The notes under the pieces: model-generated | Databases searched by the model: none | Told to the model about the DNA's origin: nothing | What the model saw: the letters and a program-made list of their open reading frames with translations, nothing else | In this document: one piece after another, positions 29,414-38,703 of the stretch | Position numbering within the stretch: the stretch's first letter is position 1 | Layout of the letters: each line of letters begins with the position of its first letter | Translations under genes and position numbers: made by a program | Assembly: GCA_903862715.1 (NCBI GenBank) | Contig: CAIOYY010000001.1 | Location: 1-60,466 of the forward strand | From: an uncultured Alphaproteobacteria bacterium | Lineage (GTDB): Bacteria > Pseudomonadota > Alphaproteobacteria > Micropepsales > Micropepsaceae | Direction of reading: 5' to 3' | DNA length: 60,466 nt

Positions 29414-30322
29414 CTAGGCCCGCCGCTCAATGACAAAACGGGCCGCCGCACGCAAAAGATCAGCCTTCTCGTCGAACAAATCAAGGTGAGCAATGGCTTG
29501 CGACACCATCGCCTCGGCCTGCGCCCGCGCGCGTTCCACGCCCAGCGCGGAGATAACGGTACATTTTCCGCGCGCCGCGTCTTTACCGACACTTTTACCG
29601 GTTTCCGCAACCGTGCCTTCGGCATCGAGAAGATCGTCGGCGATCTGAAAGGCGAGCCCGACGTCCTGCCCGTAATTGGACAATGCCTGCAACATGCGCG
29701 GCGAGGATTTTCCCATGATCGCGCCGGCCTCACAGCAGAACGTAATCAAGGCAGCGGTCTTCATGCGTTGAAGGCGCGTGATCTCGGGCAGGCCCGGTGA
29801 TTTTCCCTCGAAGGCGAGATCCATCATCTGTCCGCCCGCCATGCCGGCATGGCCAGAAGCGACGCAAAGACGCGACAGCAATTCGCAACGCACATAGGGA
29901 TCGCCATGCGCATCGGGCGACGCGATGAGACCGAAGGCGAGAGTAAGGAGCGCATCGCCCGCGAGGATCGCGGTCGCTTCGTCAAAGGCTTTGTGCAGGC
30001 TCGGCTTGCCGCGGCGAAGGTCGTCATTGTCCATCGCGGGCAGATCGTCATGCACCAGCGAATAGGCATGCAGACATTCGACGGCGGCGGCGACGCGGCC
30101 CAGAGGACGGCGGTCGACGCCGAACAGGCTGCCGGTCTGCAGGACGAGGAAGGCGCGCAGGCGCTTGCCGCCCGAAAGCGTCGCATAGCGCATGGCTTCA
30201 AGAAGCCGCGATTCCGGTCCCGAAGGTTTGGGCAGCAATGCGTCCAGCGTCGCTTCCGTAAAGGCCGCGCTTTCGGCGAAAGCAGTTTCAATGCGGGAGA
30301 GGTCGGTGAGTGTCGTGGACAT
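29414..30322 (-). CDS. ispA: polyprenyl synthetase (farnesyl/geranylgeranyl diphosphate synthase)
   Basis: A 302-residue all-helical prenyltransferase. The first Asp-rich motif DDLPAMDND begins at Asp92 and the second, DDLLD, at Asp229. LSGGKRLRAFLVLQ and YSLVHDDLP are conserved. The short spacing of the first motif (DDxxxxD) is typical of bacterial FPP/GGPP synthases. It sits between xseB (adjacent, no gap) and dxs (6 nt), matching the widespread xseB-ispA-dxs operon. Confidence 0.92.
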   Translation of the reverse strand: MSTTLTDLSRIETAFAESAAFTEATLDALLPKPSGPESRLLEAMRYATLSGGKRLRAFLVLQTGSLFGVDRRPLGRVAAAVECLHAYSLVHDDLPAMDNDDLRRGKPSLHKAFDEATAILAGDALLTLAFGLIASPDAHGDPYVRCELLSRLCVASGHAGMAGGQMMDLAFEGKSPGLPEITRLQRMKTAALITFCCEAGAIMGKSSPRMLQALSNYGQDVGLAFQIADDLLDAEGTVAETGKSVGKDAARGKCTVISALGVERARAQAEAMVSQAIAHLDLFDEKADLLRAAARFVIERRA

Positions 30323-30592
30323 CTAGAGTTCAACCGTTTCCGTGCCCTTGGGCTGTCCATCGGGTCCGAGAACGATTTTCTCGAGACGCGCTTCCGCGCC
30401 TTTCAGTTTCTGCTCGCAATGGGCTTTGAGCGCGGTGCCGCGTTCATAGAGAACGATGGAATCTTCGAGATCGACTTCGCCCTGTTCGAGGCGCGACACG
30501 ATGCTTTCCAGCTCACGCAGCGCCGCCTCGAAACTCATTTCCGTGATTGCCGCCGGGGCCGTCTCCGCGCCCGCGCCGCTCTTCACCGCCAT
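30323..30592 (-). CDS. xseB: exodeoxyribonuclease VII small subunit XseB
   Basis: An 89-residue helical protein that binds the XseA coiled coil. The core ESFEAALRELESIVSRLEQGE pattern appears as SFEAALRELESIV and LEQGEVDLEDSIVLYERG, followed by KAHCEQKLKGAEARLEKI. The stop codon abuts the ispA start. As usual it is not adjacent to xseA. Confidence 0.92.
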   Translation of the reverse strand: MAVKSGAGAETAPAAITEMSFEAALRELESIVSRLEQGEVDLEDSIVLYERGTALKAHCEQKLKGAEARLEKIVLGPDGQPKGTETVEL

Positions 30593-30610
30593 CGTTCTTC
30601 CTCCGATGCG

Positions 30611-31576
30611 TCAGGCCGCCATAAGCGCCTCGACATGGGCCCGAACCGAGCGGGCCAGTGAGGCAAGGTCATACCCGCCCTCAAGGGTCGAGACAACGCG
30701 CCCCTGACAGGATTTTGCTGCGATTTCGCAGACCTTTTCGGTCGCCCAGGCAAAATCCGCTTCCTCCAGCTTCAGTTGCGCCATGTGGTCGTCCCTATGC
30801 GCATCGAAACCCGCCGAAATGAAGATGAAATCCGGGCGGAAGCGGGAGAGTTGCAGCAAGATATCGGTGAATCCGGCCCGAAAAGCGGCGCTTGCCGCCC
30901 CGCCCTCCAGCGGCCGGTTGACGATCAGCGTGCCCGCCCCCTCCGCCTGCGCCTCCTGGGGATCGGCCTGCTTTCCGGTACCGGGAAAGAAGGGCGACTG
31001 GTGGGTGGAACCGTAGAAATATCCCTCGTTCGCAGCGCAAAAGGCTTCGGTTCCATTGCCGTGATGGACGTCGAAATCGACGATGGCAATGCGTTCGAGC
31101 CCGAAGGCCGCGCGCGCATGCGCCGCGCCCACGGCGACGTTGTTGATAAGGCAAAATCCCATCGCGCGTGCAGGGCCCGCATGATGGCCGGGCGGACGCA
31201 CGGCGCAGAACGCATTATGCACCTCGCCCGCCATCACGAGATTGACGGCCTGGACGCAGGCGCCCGCCGCGCGTAACGCCGCTTCGCCGGAACCGGGCGA
31301 CAGCGCCGTATCGGAATCGATCATTACGAATCCTGTTTCCGGAATGGCGGCGAGCAGCGCGCGGATGTAGCTGCGGTCGTGCACGCGCGCGAGCGCACCC
31401 AGACGCGCGCGCGGCGCTCTTACCCGTTTCAATCCACGAAATTCATCGCCCGCAAGGGCATCGAGCACGACCTGCAGACGCGCCGGACTTTCCGGATGTC
31501 CGGGCGGGGTTTGATGCCCGAGACAGGCGGGATGCGTCAGAAACGCAGTCGTCGCGGCGGAACGGCTTGCGGTCAC
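30611..31576 (-). CDS. histone deacetylase/acetoin utilisation (HDAC class II-like) family hydrolase
   Basis: A 321-residue zinc amidohydrolase. The N-terminal THPACLGHQTPPGHPESPARL, then RPPGHHAGPARAMGFC (active-site His pair), DFDVHHGNGTEAF (zinc Asp and His) and SAGFDAHRDD (second zinc Asp) are all present. Bacterial members act on acetyl-polyamines, acetyl-lysine or related amides; the substrate is unknown here. GTG 31576 is taken as the start because it overlaps the preceding gene's stop as GTGA. It is first of the HDAC-xseB-ispA-dxs order common in alphaproteobacteria. Confidence 0.87.
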   Translation of the reverse strand: MTASRSAATTAFLTHPACLGHQTPPGHPESPARLQVVLDALAGDEFRGLKRVRAPRARLGALARVHDRSYIRALLAAIPETGFVMIDSDTALSPGSGEAALRAAGACVQAVNLVMAGEVHNAFCAVRPPGHHAGPARAMGFCLINNVAVGAAHARAAFGLERIAIVDFDVHHGNGTEAFCAANEGYFYGSTHQSPFFPGTGKQADPQEAQAEGAGTLIVNRPLEGGAASAAFRAGFTDILLQLSRFRPDFIFISAGFDAHRDDHMAQLKLEEADFAWATEKVCEIAAKSCQGRVVSTLEGGYDLASLARSVRAHVEALMAA

Positions 31577-31950
31577 TCTTGCTCGTTCTGCAGCGCGTCC
31601 GGCAGAGGCGTCACATCCACAATGGTGCACGGCGCGCTTACGCCGCTGGAATTGAACACATCGCCCGGTGAAACACATTGGCCGAGCTGAAACCGGTCCA
31701 GCACGAAGAATTCGCCCGACGCCGTAACCTGACAGGTTCCGCGAAAGGTCACGCGCACGGTTTCGCGCTGGGTGGCGATCACGGCGGTCATGTCGTCCAC
31801 CATGTGGATATGCTGGATGTTGCGATAGGCCACACATGCTTCCTGCGCATGCGCGACGCCCGGCGGCGCCATCGCAAAGAAAGACGCTGCCACAGAGGCA
31901 AGGGCACCCGTTCTGACGCCACCGCCTAACCGAAACCTTGTCGCGCTCAT
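31573..31950 (-). CDS. small secreted protein, DUF6491-like
   Basis: A 125-residue protein with a signal peptide cleaved near AHAQEA. The mature part has one Cys early (EACVAY), the pattern IQHIHMVDDMTAVIATQRETVRVTF, a second Cys (GTCQV) and a third near CVSPGD. This resembles the DUF6491 family of small periplasmic proteins, an assignment made from pattern memory. ATG 31950 has GAGGAA upstream. The stop overlaps the HDAC-family start. Function is unknown. Confidence 0.6.
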   Translation of the reverse strand: MSATRFRLGGGVRTGALASVAASFFAMAPPGVAHAQEACVAYRNIQHIHMVDDMTAVIATQRETVRVTFRGTCQVTASGEFFVLDRFQLGQCVSPGDVFNSSGVSAPCTIVDVTPLPDALQNEQE

Positions 31951-32059
31951 ATCGTTTTCCTCATAGGAATTCGATGGGGGATTCCGCAAATCATAAGCAT
32001 TTTGCCTCGCTACGTGCCATTCCGCGTTTGCGGCGTCCTGTTCCATGGACGGGTAAATC

Positions 32060-33838
32060 CTACTGCAGGGGCAGCCCAACCGCACGCAATTCCGCCCGCC
32101 CGCTGGGCGCGCCTTCCGCCGCCGAGACAAGCGCACGGGCGGGCGCGGACGCCATCAAGGCATCGAGCCCGCGCAATACCGACACTCCCGCGGAGGACGC
32201 CTCGAAAAAGGAACCCACGCGATCGAGGAAGCCCTGTTCATGCGGATATTCGCGGAACTGTATTTCGGCGTTTTCATCGATCGAGGCGAGTTCCTTCACC
32301 CCGGCAACCGCGGTCCAGAATCCACCCAGCTGATCGACGAGACCGCGCCCCAGCGCATCGGCCCCCGTCCATACGCGTCCACGTGCGATCTCCTGCACCT
32401 CTTCGATCGTGAGATTGCGTCCTTCGGCAACCTTGCCGGTGAAGTCCGCATAGATCGCATCGGCCTGTGCATCGACCTTCGCCAGTTGTTCATCGGTCCA
32501 GGGCGACAGACCGGAGAAGAACAACGCGTTTTCTCCAACACCCAGTTCTTCGCTCTGCACGCCGACGAGTTCCAGCGAGCCTTCCGCCGCGAGCTTTCCC
32601 CAGAGAACGCCGATGGAGCCGGTGATGGTGCCGGGATTGGCAACGATCCGGTCAGCGGACAGCGAGATGTAATAACCGCCGGAGGCTGCCACCGAACCCA
32701 TGCTAACAATCACGGGTTTCCCTGCTGCCTGCGCTTTCTTCAAGGCATCGAGAATCTGGTCGGAGGCGATGGCGGAGCCGCCGGGCGAATCCACGCGCAA
32801 CAGAATCGCGCGCACGTCTTCGTCTTCCGTCGCTTCGCGTATGGCTTCGGAAAAATCGTCCCCTGCAATGACCACGCCCCCCGAACCCAAAGGATCGTTC
32901 GAGCTGCCTTCGACGATTTCGCCTGCGGCATGAACAAAGGCGACAACCGGGCCGTCGCCATTCAGGCCGGAAAGACGATGGTCGGCGGCATAGTCGGCAA
33001 ACTCGGCGATTTCCGCTCCTTCGCCGCCGCGCGCGAGCGCCGCGTCGCGGGCATCGTCGTCATAGCCGATGTTCGTCACCAGCCCGTATTCCATTGCCTC
33101 GCCGACAACCAGCGGACTGCGGTCAAGAATATCCGTGAGCGCGGCCGTTTCCATGCCGAGATCGGCTGCGATTTCCGCCGTCGCGGTGTCGTACCACGAT
33201 TGCAGGAGGCGTCCGGTCGCTTCGAGATGGGCGGGCGTGAAGCCGGTTTCGGTAAAGACATTGGCGGCGTTCTTGTATTCGTAGCGCTGCACGAATTGCG
33301 GGACCGCATCGATCTTGTCGAACAACCCACGAAAGAACAGCGTCGTCGTCGCCGTTCCCGATGCGAAGAAGGCGCTCGCTGGTTGCATCCAGATTTCGTC
33401 GGCGGATGCCGCCACGCCGAAATCGCCTAAGCCTCCGGAATAGAAGCTCTGCGAATGGACGATGACGAATTTTCCGGCCGCCTGGAAACGTTTCAGGCCA
33501 TCGCGCAATTCCTCGGCGACGGGAATGGACAGATCACCCGAGCCGAGGCGCAGGAACACACCCTTCACCCGCGCATCGCGCGCAGCGGCATCGAGACCGA
33601 GGACCATGTCGATCAGGGACAGGCGCGAGCCCGAAAGACCGAAAACGTCGGAGGCCACTTTGTCTTCGACGGGTTCGCGCAGATCGAGGTTTAGGACCAT
33701 GGCGCCGGGAAGCGAGGTGCCGGAGGACGCACCGATGACCGCGAGCACCGCGACGAGCAGCACGACAATCACGACACCCCGCGCGAGCGTGTTCAAGGCG
33801 CCCTTGATGATCGACCAAACCCATCTGAGGACGGCCAT
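32060..33838 (-). CDS. sppA: signal peptide peptidase SppA (67K type)
   Basis: A 592-residue, inner-membrane Ser/Lys protease that degrades cleaved signal peptides. One N-terminal transmembrane segment (residues ~15-40) anchors it. It has the duplicated ClpP-like architecture: the general-base Lys189 is in YEYKNAANVF of the first half and the nucleophile Ser386 is in SVAASGGYYIS of the second half. This matches the long E. coli-type enzyme. It stands between glnK (upstream, with a terminator between) and the small secreted protein. Confidence 0.92.
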   Translation of the reverse strand: MAVLRWVWSIIKGALNTLARGVVIVVLLVAVLAVIGASSGTSLPGAMVLNLDLREPVEDKVASDVFGLSGSRLSLIDMVLGLDAAARDARVKGVFLRLGSGDLSIPVAEELRDGLKRFQAAGKFVIVHSQSFYSGGLGDFGVAASADEIWMQPASAFFASGTATTTLFFRGLFDKIDAVPQFVQRYEYKNAANVFTETGFTPAHLEATGRLLQSWYDTATAEIAADLGMETAALTDILDRSPLVVGEAMEYGLVTNIGYDDDARDAALARGGEGAEIAEFADYAADHRLSGLNGDGPVVAFVHAAGEIVEGSSNDPLGSGGVVIAGDDFSEAIREATEDEDVRAILLRVDSPGGSAIASDQILDALKKAQAAGKPVIVSMGSVAASGGYYISLSADRIVANPGTITGSIGVLWGKLAAEGSLELVGVQSEELGVGENALFFSGLSPWTDEQLAKVDAQADAIYADFTGKVAEGRNLTIEEVQEIARGRVWTGADALGRGLVDQLGGFWTAVAGVKELASIDENAEIQFREYPHEQGFLDRVGSFFEASSAGVSVLRGLDALMASAPARALVSAAEGAPSGRAELRAVGLPLQ

Positions 33839-33881
33839 GAGATACTCCCTGAAACGTGCGACCCCGCTGTTATAGGCGAAG

Positions 33882-33915
33882 AAAAAGGCCCGCCGGAATG
33901 TTTCCGACGAGCCTT
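33882..33915 (-). terminator. Rho-independent terminator after glnK
   Basis: On the minus strand a 14-bp stem (two G-U pairs) with arms 33902-33915 and 33885-33898 and a short loop is followed by a run of five T. It lies 43 nt past the glnK stop and before sppA. Confidence 0.8.
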
Positions 33916-33957
33916 GATTTAAGTTATTGATTTATAAAGATATTTTTGAGCGTAACC

Positions 33958-34296
33958 TTACAGCGCTTCGCTGCCGTCCTCGCCGGTGCGGATGCGGACC
34001 GCCGACAGGAGGTCAAGCACGAAGATCTTTCCGTCTCCGATCTTGCCCGTCCGGGCGGCCTTGGCGATGGCGTCCGTGGCCTCGGCCACTCGGGAATCAT
34101 CGACGCCGATTTCGAGCTTCAGCTTCGGCACATAATTGATGGCGTATTCGGCGCCGCGATAAATTTCCGTATGACCGCGCTGACGACCATAGCCGCGCAC
34201 TTCGGTAACCGTGAGACCGTTGATCCCGATACCCGTGAGCGCTTCGCGCACCGCGTCGAGACGGAAAGGTTGAATGACCGCGATGATGAGTTTCAT
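33958..34296 (-). CDS. glnK: P-II nitrogen regulatory protein (GlnK/GlnB)
   Basis: A 112-residue trimeric signalling protein. It starts with the expected MKLIIAVIQPFRLDAVREAL; the T-loop carries the uridylylation site Tyr51 in RGAEYAINYVPK, and the C-terminal GDGKIFVLDLLSAVRIRTGE completes the fold. It senses 2-oxoglutarate, ATP and ADP and controls ammonium uptake by plugging the Amt channel. It lies downstream of amt with a 4-nt overlap, the reverse of the usual glnK-amtB order. Confidence 0.93.
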   Translation of the reverse strand: MKLIIAVIQPFRLDAVREALTGIGINGLTVTEVRGYGRQRGHTEIYRGAEYAINYVPKLKLEIGVDDSRVAEATDAIAKAARTGKIGDGKIFVLDLLSAVRIRTGEDGSEAL

Positions 34297-35531
34297 AGCG
34301 TGGAACCTCCCAGCCCGATGTTGTAACCATTCTCGCCATGAACCCGAAGATCGAGTCCCTGCGATTCGACTTCGGGGCTGATGCGCAAACCGACAAGAGC
34401 CTCGGTAACCTTCAACAGAATATACGAAACGATACCGGACCAGATAAGGGTCGCCACGACGCCGATAACCTGTACCGTAAATTGCTGCGTGACGGTGACG
34501 CCTTCTGCCAGACCGGAGCCGCCCAGTGAAACAGGGATGAGGAATCCGACGAGAAGCGTTCCGGTCATACCACCGACGCCATGCACCGCGAACACATCAA
34601 GCGAGTCATCGACGATAAAGCGCCGCTTCATGATTTCGACGGCAACGTAACAAAGGCCGCCCGACACCAGGCCAATGACCACCGCACCCATCGGACCGAC
34701 AAAACCCGAAGCCGGCGTGATGGTGGCAAGGCCCGCAATCGTGCCGGTGACGATCCCTACGACGCTCGGCTTGCCGAAGCGAATCCATTCGATGGTCATC
34801 CAGACCAACGAGGCGATCGCCGCGGAAATATGCGTGACCAGCATCGCCATGCCTGCGGTGGTATTCGCCGCGACGGCGCTTCCGGCGTTGAAACCAAACC
34901 AGCCGACCCACAGCATGCAGGCGCCGACCATCACCATCCAGGGCGCGTGCGGCGGGCTGACATGATGGGGAAAGCCTTCGCGCTTGCCGAGCACGATGGC
35001 GAGGATGACCGCCGAGATGCCCGCCGTGGTGTGCACGACGATGCCGCCCGCGAAGTCGAGCACGCCCATCTGCGCGAGCCAGCCACCGCCCCATACCCAA
35101 TGGGTGACGGGCGCATAGACGAAGATCAGCCAGAGCGAGGAAAAGAGCAGCACGGCACTGAAGCGGATGCGCTCGACATACGCGCCGACCATCAAGGCAG
35201 GCGTGATGATGGCGAAGGTCATCTGAAACATGATGAAGACGCTGTCGGGGATCGAAGTCCCGGCATGGACCGCGTCCCGCCCTATCCCCGCAAGGAAAGC
35301 GTGGGTGAGGCCGCCGACATAGTCCGAGCCCTCGGCAAAGGACAGGCTGTAGCCGACGACAACCCAAAGCACCGACATCAGGCAGGCGATGGCGAAGCAG
35401 TGCATCAAGACCGACAGCATGTTCTTGGCTCGCACTAGACCGGCGTAGAACAGCGCCAGGCCCGGCAGCGTCATAAAGAGAACGAGAACCGTGGACGTCA
35501 GCAACCAGGCGGTATCCGCCGCATTGACCAT
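34293..35531 (-). CDS. amtB: ammonium transporter Amt
   Basis: A 412-residue membrane channel for ammonium, with about eleven helices. The Amt signature appears as LDFAGGIVVHTTAGISAVI, holding the first twin-pore His; the second is in VFAVHGVGGMTG. GFNAGSAVAANTTAGMA is also conserved. ATG 35531 is preceded by GGGGGGA and starts directly at the first helix (VNAADTAWLLTSTVLVL), so no cleavable signal peptide is predicted, unlike E. coli AmtB. The stop overlaps the glnK start. Confidence 0.93.
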   Translation of the reverse strand: MVNAADTAWLLTSTVLVLFMTLPGLALFYAGLVRAKNMLSVLMHCFAIACLMSVLWVVVGYSLSFAEGSDYVGGLTHAFLAGIGRDAVHAGTSIPDSVFIMFQMTFAIITPALMVGAYVERIRFSAVLLFSSLWLIFVYAPVTHWVWGGGWLAQMGVLDFAGGIVVHTTAGISAVILAIVLGKREGFPHHVSPPHAPWMVMVGACMLWVGWFGFNAGSAVAANTTAGMAMLVTHISAAIASLVWMTIEWIRFGKPSVVGIVTGTIAGLATITPASGFVGPMGAVVIGLVSGGLCYVAVEIMKRRFIVDDSLDVFAVHGVGGMTGTLLVGFLIPVSLGGSGLAEGVTVTQQFTVQVIGVVATLIWSGIVSYILLKVTEALVGLRISPEVESQGLDLRVHGENGYNIGLGGSTL

Positions 35532-35879
35532 TTTTTCCCCCCATTTCGGCATCGGCGCGGGCGAAAGGCCGCGCTCGCCATTTATTTGCGCAATTTGCCG
35601 ATTCTTGGGACGGTGGCAAAGCCGAAACAGCACAGCTCCCGGGAATTTGCTCCCTTTGTCAGCAGATTCGGAGCGCGACCCACCACGCCGGCTCCGTAGG
35701 CCAGTGACTGCCTATAAATTGGGCAAATTCCGCCGACGGCGGGCAGCCTTCCCTAGGCACGTCCAATGTCATCAGCTTAGGGTTGGCGGCAGACGACAGA
35801 GGCCTTACGAACTGGTCTAATCTATGCGCGAATCCGGTATGGCTGCGCGGCCCGAAGGGGAAGTCGCCTGAAAAAGAGA
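35532..35879. other. 348-nt divergent intergenic region between amtB and the mla operon
   Basis: This gap must hold promoters for both directions. I looked for a sigma-54 promoter (TGGCAC-N5-TTGC) and NtrC-type palindromes on the amt side and saw no convincing match. No RNA gene or ORF with coding character is evident. Confidence 0.5.
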
Positions 35880-37019
35880 ATGACAACCGGCGACCGCGCC
35901 TGGGTTCAATCGGAACGCCTGCCGAAAGGCGTGCGTCTGATCTTTGGCGGCGACTGGACCACGACCGAGATCGTGCCGCTCGATGCGCAATTGCATAAGC
36001 TCGTCGAAGAGAGCAGCGGCCCGATCGAAATAGACGGTTCGGAGCTGAAAAGCCTCGATAGCGCGGGCGCATGGCTGATCCTGCGCACCAAAAGGCAGAT
36101 GGAAGAACAGGGCAACAAAGTCACATCGCTGACGCTGCCCGACGATTACCTTCCGATGATCGAAATCATCGAACGCGACCACAACGCGCCGCCGGTTAAG
36201 ATTCCGCCACGCCGCACGATCACGAAATATCTAGCCGATGTCGGAGAGTATACGCTCGAACTTCTTGTACAAGGCCGCGCGATGCTCGGCTTTCTCGGTC
36301 GCGTTACCGTGGAAGCAGTGCAGGCCATTCTCCGCCCGACCCGCGAAATACCATGGCCCGCTTTCATCAGGCAGATCGAGGAAACCGGGCTCAATGCCAT
36401 GCCCATCGTCGGCCTTTTGTCGTTTCTGATCGGTATCGTCATTGCCTATCAGGGCGCCGATCAGTTGCGCCGTTTCGGCGCGGAGCTTTTCACCATCAAT
36501 CTTCTCGGCGTTTCGATGCTGCGCGAGATCGGCGGCCTTATGACCGCGATCATCGTGGCCGGACGTTCCGGCTCGGCTTTTACCGCTCAGATCGGCACGA
36601 TGAAGGTCAACCAGGAAATCGATGCGATGCAGACGATCGGCATCAATACGGTCGAAGTCCTGGTACTGCCGCGCGTGCTGGCGCTGATGATCACGCTGCC
36701 GCTGCTAACATTTTACGCCGATGTCATGGGCCTGATCGGCGGCGCGGTGATGGTCTATTTCGATCTCGGCTTCACGGCGCCGATTTACCTGCGCCAGCTG
36801 GAGAGCGCGATCACGCCCAATACGCTTTGGGTCGGGATGATCAAGGCGCCGTTCTTCGCGTTCCTGATTGCGCTTGTCGGATGTTTCGAGGGCTTAAGGG
36901 TCAAGAGCAATGCCGAAAGCGTTGGGCAGCAGACAACCCGTGCGGTGGTGGAGTCGATCTTTCTGGTGATCGTGTTCGATGCCTTTTTCTCCGTCATGTT
37001 CTCGATATTGGGGATCTGA
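35880..37019 (+). CDS. mlaE: MlaE-type ABC permease with N-terminal STAS (MlaB-like) domain
   Basis: A 379-residue protein. Residues ~1-105 form a STAS-like domain (IEIDGSELKSLDSAGAWLIL), as in MlaB. The rest is the MlaE permease with NAMPIVGLLSFLIGIVIAYQG, MLREIGGLMTAIIVAGRSGSAF and IGTMKVNQEIDAMQTIGI. In the Mla system MlaE and MlaB are separate proteins in the MlaFEDB inner-membrane complex moving phospholipids between membranes; here the two are fused. AAGAGA precedes ATG 35880. It leads an operon with mlaF, mlaD and a lipoprotein. Confidence 0.9.
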   Translation: MTTGDRAWVQSERLPKGVRLIFGGDWTTTEIVPLDAQLHKLVEESSGPIEIDGSELKSLDSAGAWLILRTKRQMEEQGNKVTSLTLPDDYLPMIEIIERDHNAPPVKIPPRRTITKYLADVGEYTLELLVQGRAMLGFLGRVTVEAVQAILRPTREIPWPAFIRQIEETGLNAMPIVGLLSFLIGIVIAYQGADQLRRFGAELFTINLLGVSMLREIGGLMTAIIVAGRSGSAFTAQIGTMKVNQEIDAMQTIGINTVEVLVLPRVLALMITLPLLTFYADVMGLIGGAVMVYFDLGFTAPIYLRQLESAITPNTLWVGMIKAPFFAFLIALVGCFEGLRVKSNAESVGQQTTRAVVESIFLVIVFDAFFSVMFSILGI

Positions 37020-37020
37020 G

Positions 37021-37794
37021 ATGGGCGACGAACGGCCGGGCTCGGACATAGCAATCAAGGTAAGAGGCTTGGTCAATCGCTTCGGCGATGTTCTTGTCCA
37101 CGACCATCTCGATCTCGACGTGATGCGCGGCGAAGTCCTCGGCGTCGTCGGCGGTTCGGGCAGCGGCAAATCGGTGTTGATGCGCTCGATCATCGGCCTG
37201 CATGAGCCCAATGAAGGCAGTATCGAGGTTTTCGGCGAAGAAATCCGCAACCGGGATGCCAAGGAATTGCGGCACCTGCAGAAAAACTGGGGCGTCCTTT
37301 TCCAGGAAGGGGCGCTGTTCTCCTCGCTCACCGTCGCCGAGAATGTCCAGGTCCCTTTGCGCGAATACACCGACATGTCGCAGACCCTGATGAACGAGAT
37401 CGCGTCCCTGAAGCTCGATATGGTCGGCCTGCCCGAACATGCCGCGGCCAAATACCCGTCGGAACTTTCCGGTGGCATGAAGAAACGCGCGGGCCTGGCG
37501 CGGGCTTTGGCACTCGACCCCCCATTGCTGTTTCTGGACGAACCCACGGCGGGCCTCGACCCCATTTCGGCGAACCAATTCGACGAACTGGTGCTCGATC
37601 TTCAGAAAAGTCTGGGCCTTACGCTCTTTATGGTGACGCATGATATCGATACATTGCGCGCGACCACGGACCGGATCGCCGTGCTTGTGGACCAGACCAT
37701 TCGCATCGGAACCGTAAAGTCACTGGTGCACGACAAGCATCCCTGGATTCAGGAATATTTCGCCGGCGTGCGCGGGCGCGCCGCACTGGCCTGA
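37021..37794 (+). CDS. mlaF: MlaF-type ABC ATPase
   Basis: A 257-residue ABC nucleotide-binding subunit. Walker A is GGSGSGKSVL, the Q-loop region is LFQEGALFSSLTVAENV (the extended MlaF-type form), the signature is LSGGMKKRAGLARA and Walker B is LLFLDEPTAGLDP with the switch His in VTHDIDT. It powers lipid transport through the permease and the MCE protein encoded on either side. It starts directly after the mlaE stop. Confidence 0.92.
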   Translation: MGDERPGSDIAIKVRGLVNRFGDVLVHDHLDLDVMRGEVLGVVGGSGSGKSVLMRSIIGLHEPNEGSIEVFGEEIRNRDAKELRHLQKNWGVLFQEGALFSSLTVAENVQVPLREYTDMSQTLMNEIASLKLDMVGLPEHAAAKYPSELSGGMKKRAGLARALALDPPLLFLDEPTAGLDPISANQFDELVLDLQKSLGLTLFMVTHDIDTLRATTDRIAVLVDQTIRIGTVKSLVHDKHPWIQEYFAGVRGRAALA

Positions 37795-37812
37795 GGAAGG
37801 ACTCGAGGACGA

Positions 37813-38703
37813 ATGGAAACCAAGGCAAACTACGTTGCAGTCGGCGTCTTCGTGCTGAGCCTGCTGGTGGCCCTGTTCGTGGCGGTGCTCTGGCTGGCAG
37901 GCACCCAATATGCGAACGAATTCGCGGTCTACCGGACCTACTTCCAGGGCTCGGTGACGGGGCTCGGGACAGGCACCATCGTGCGGTATAACGGCATCGA
38001 TGTCGGCAATGTCAAAGAGGTGAATTTCGATCCAAGCGACCCGCGCCGCATCATCGCCGACCTGCAGATCGATCCGGAATTGCAGTTGCGCCAGGATTCA
38101 GTCGTCTCGCTCGAAATGCAGGGCATGACCGGCGGCATCTATGTACAGATCACCGGCGGTACGCCGGAATCGCCCTTCCTGGCCCCGACGCCGGGTGAGG
38201 AATATCCGGTCATTCAATCCCGGCAATCGGCGATTCAATTATTATTCGAAAGTACGCCGGAACTTCTGACCCAGCTGACGACGCTGACCGAAAGCGGCAT
38301 CGACCTGATCAACGAAGAAAACCGCGCGGCGCTGGCGGAGAGCTTCGCCAATCTGCGCGACATCACCGCGACCATCAACAGTCGCTCGGCGGATATCGAT
38401 CTCGCGCTGGCGGGCCTTGGCCCTGCTATCGAGAAGCTGAACGCGTTCCTCGACAGCGCCGACGAAGCGGTGACGCAGGTGGCTTCGGTCGCCACCAGTG
38501 CCGAACAAACCGCGCAGTCGATTACGCAATTGGCGAGCAGCGTCGATCACAGCATCACCCAGACCACCGTGCCGCAGATGGACCAGCTTCTAATCGAAGC
38601 GCGCTCCCTCGTCACCAGTCTCAGCCGCCTTTCCGAAGCTATTGAACGCCAGCCGACGCAACTCCTGTTCGGCGACCGCCGCGAAGGATATTCCCCGCAA
38701 TGA
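37813..38703 (+). CDS. mlaD: MlaD/MCE domain lipid-transport protein
   Basis: A 296-residue protein with one N-terminal transmembrane helix (residues ~8-30) and an MCE domain marked by FQGSVTGLGTGTIVRYNGIDVGNVKEV and LEMQGMTGGIYVQITGG. A long helical region follows (residues ~150-270). MCE proteins form hexameric rings or tubes through which phospholipid passes. It follows mlaF by 18 nt, and its stop overlaps the lipoprotein start. Confidence 0.9.
   Translation: METKANYVAVGVFVLSLLVALFVAVLWLAGTQYANEFAVYRTYFQGSVTGLGTGTIVRYNGIDVGNVKEVNFDPSDPRRIIADLQIDPELQLRQDSVVSLEMQGMTGGIYVQITGGTPESPFLAPTPGEEYPVIQSRQSAIQLLFESTPELLTQLTTLTESGIDLINEENRAALAESFANLRDITATINSRSADIDLALAGLGPAIEKLNAFLDSADEAVTQVASVATSAEQTAQSITQLASSVDHSITQTTVPQMDQLLIEARSLVTSLSRLSEAIERQPTQLLFGDRREGYSPQ

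Noticed and set aside
35532..35879. Sigma-54/NtrC promoter for amtB
   Set aside because: No sequence close to TGGCAC-N5-TTGC or an NtrC palindrome was found by eye in the gap.
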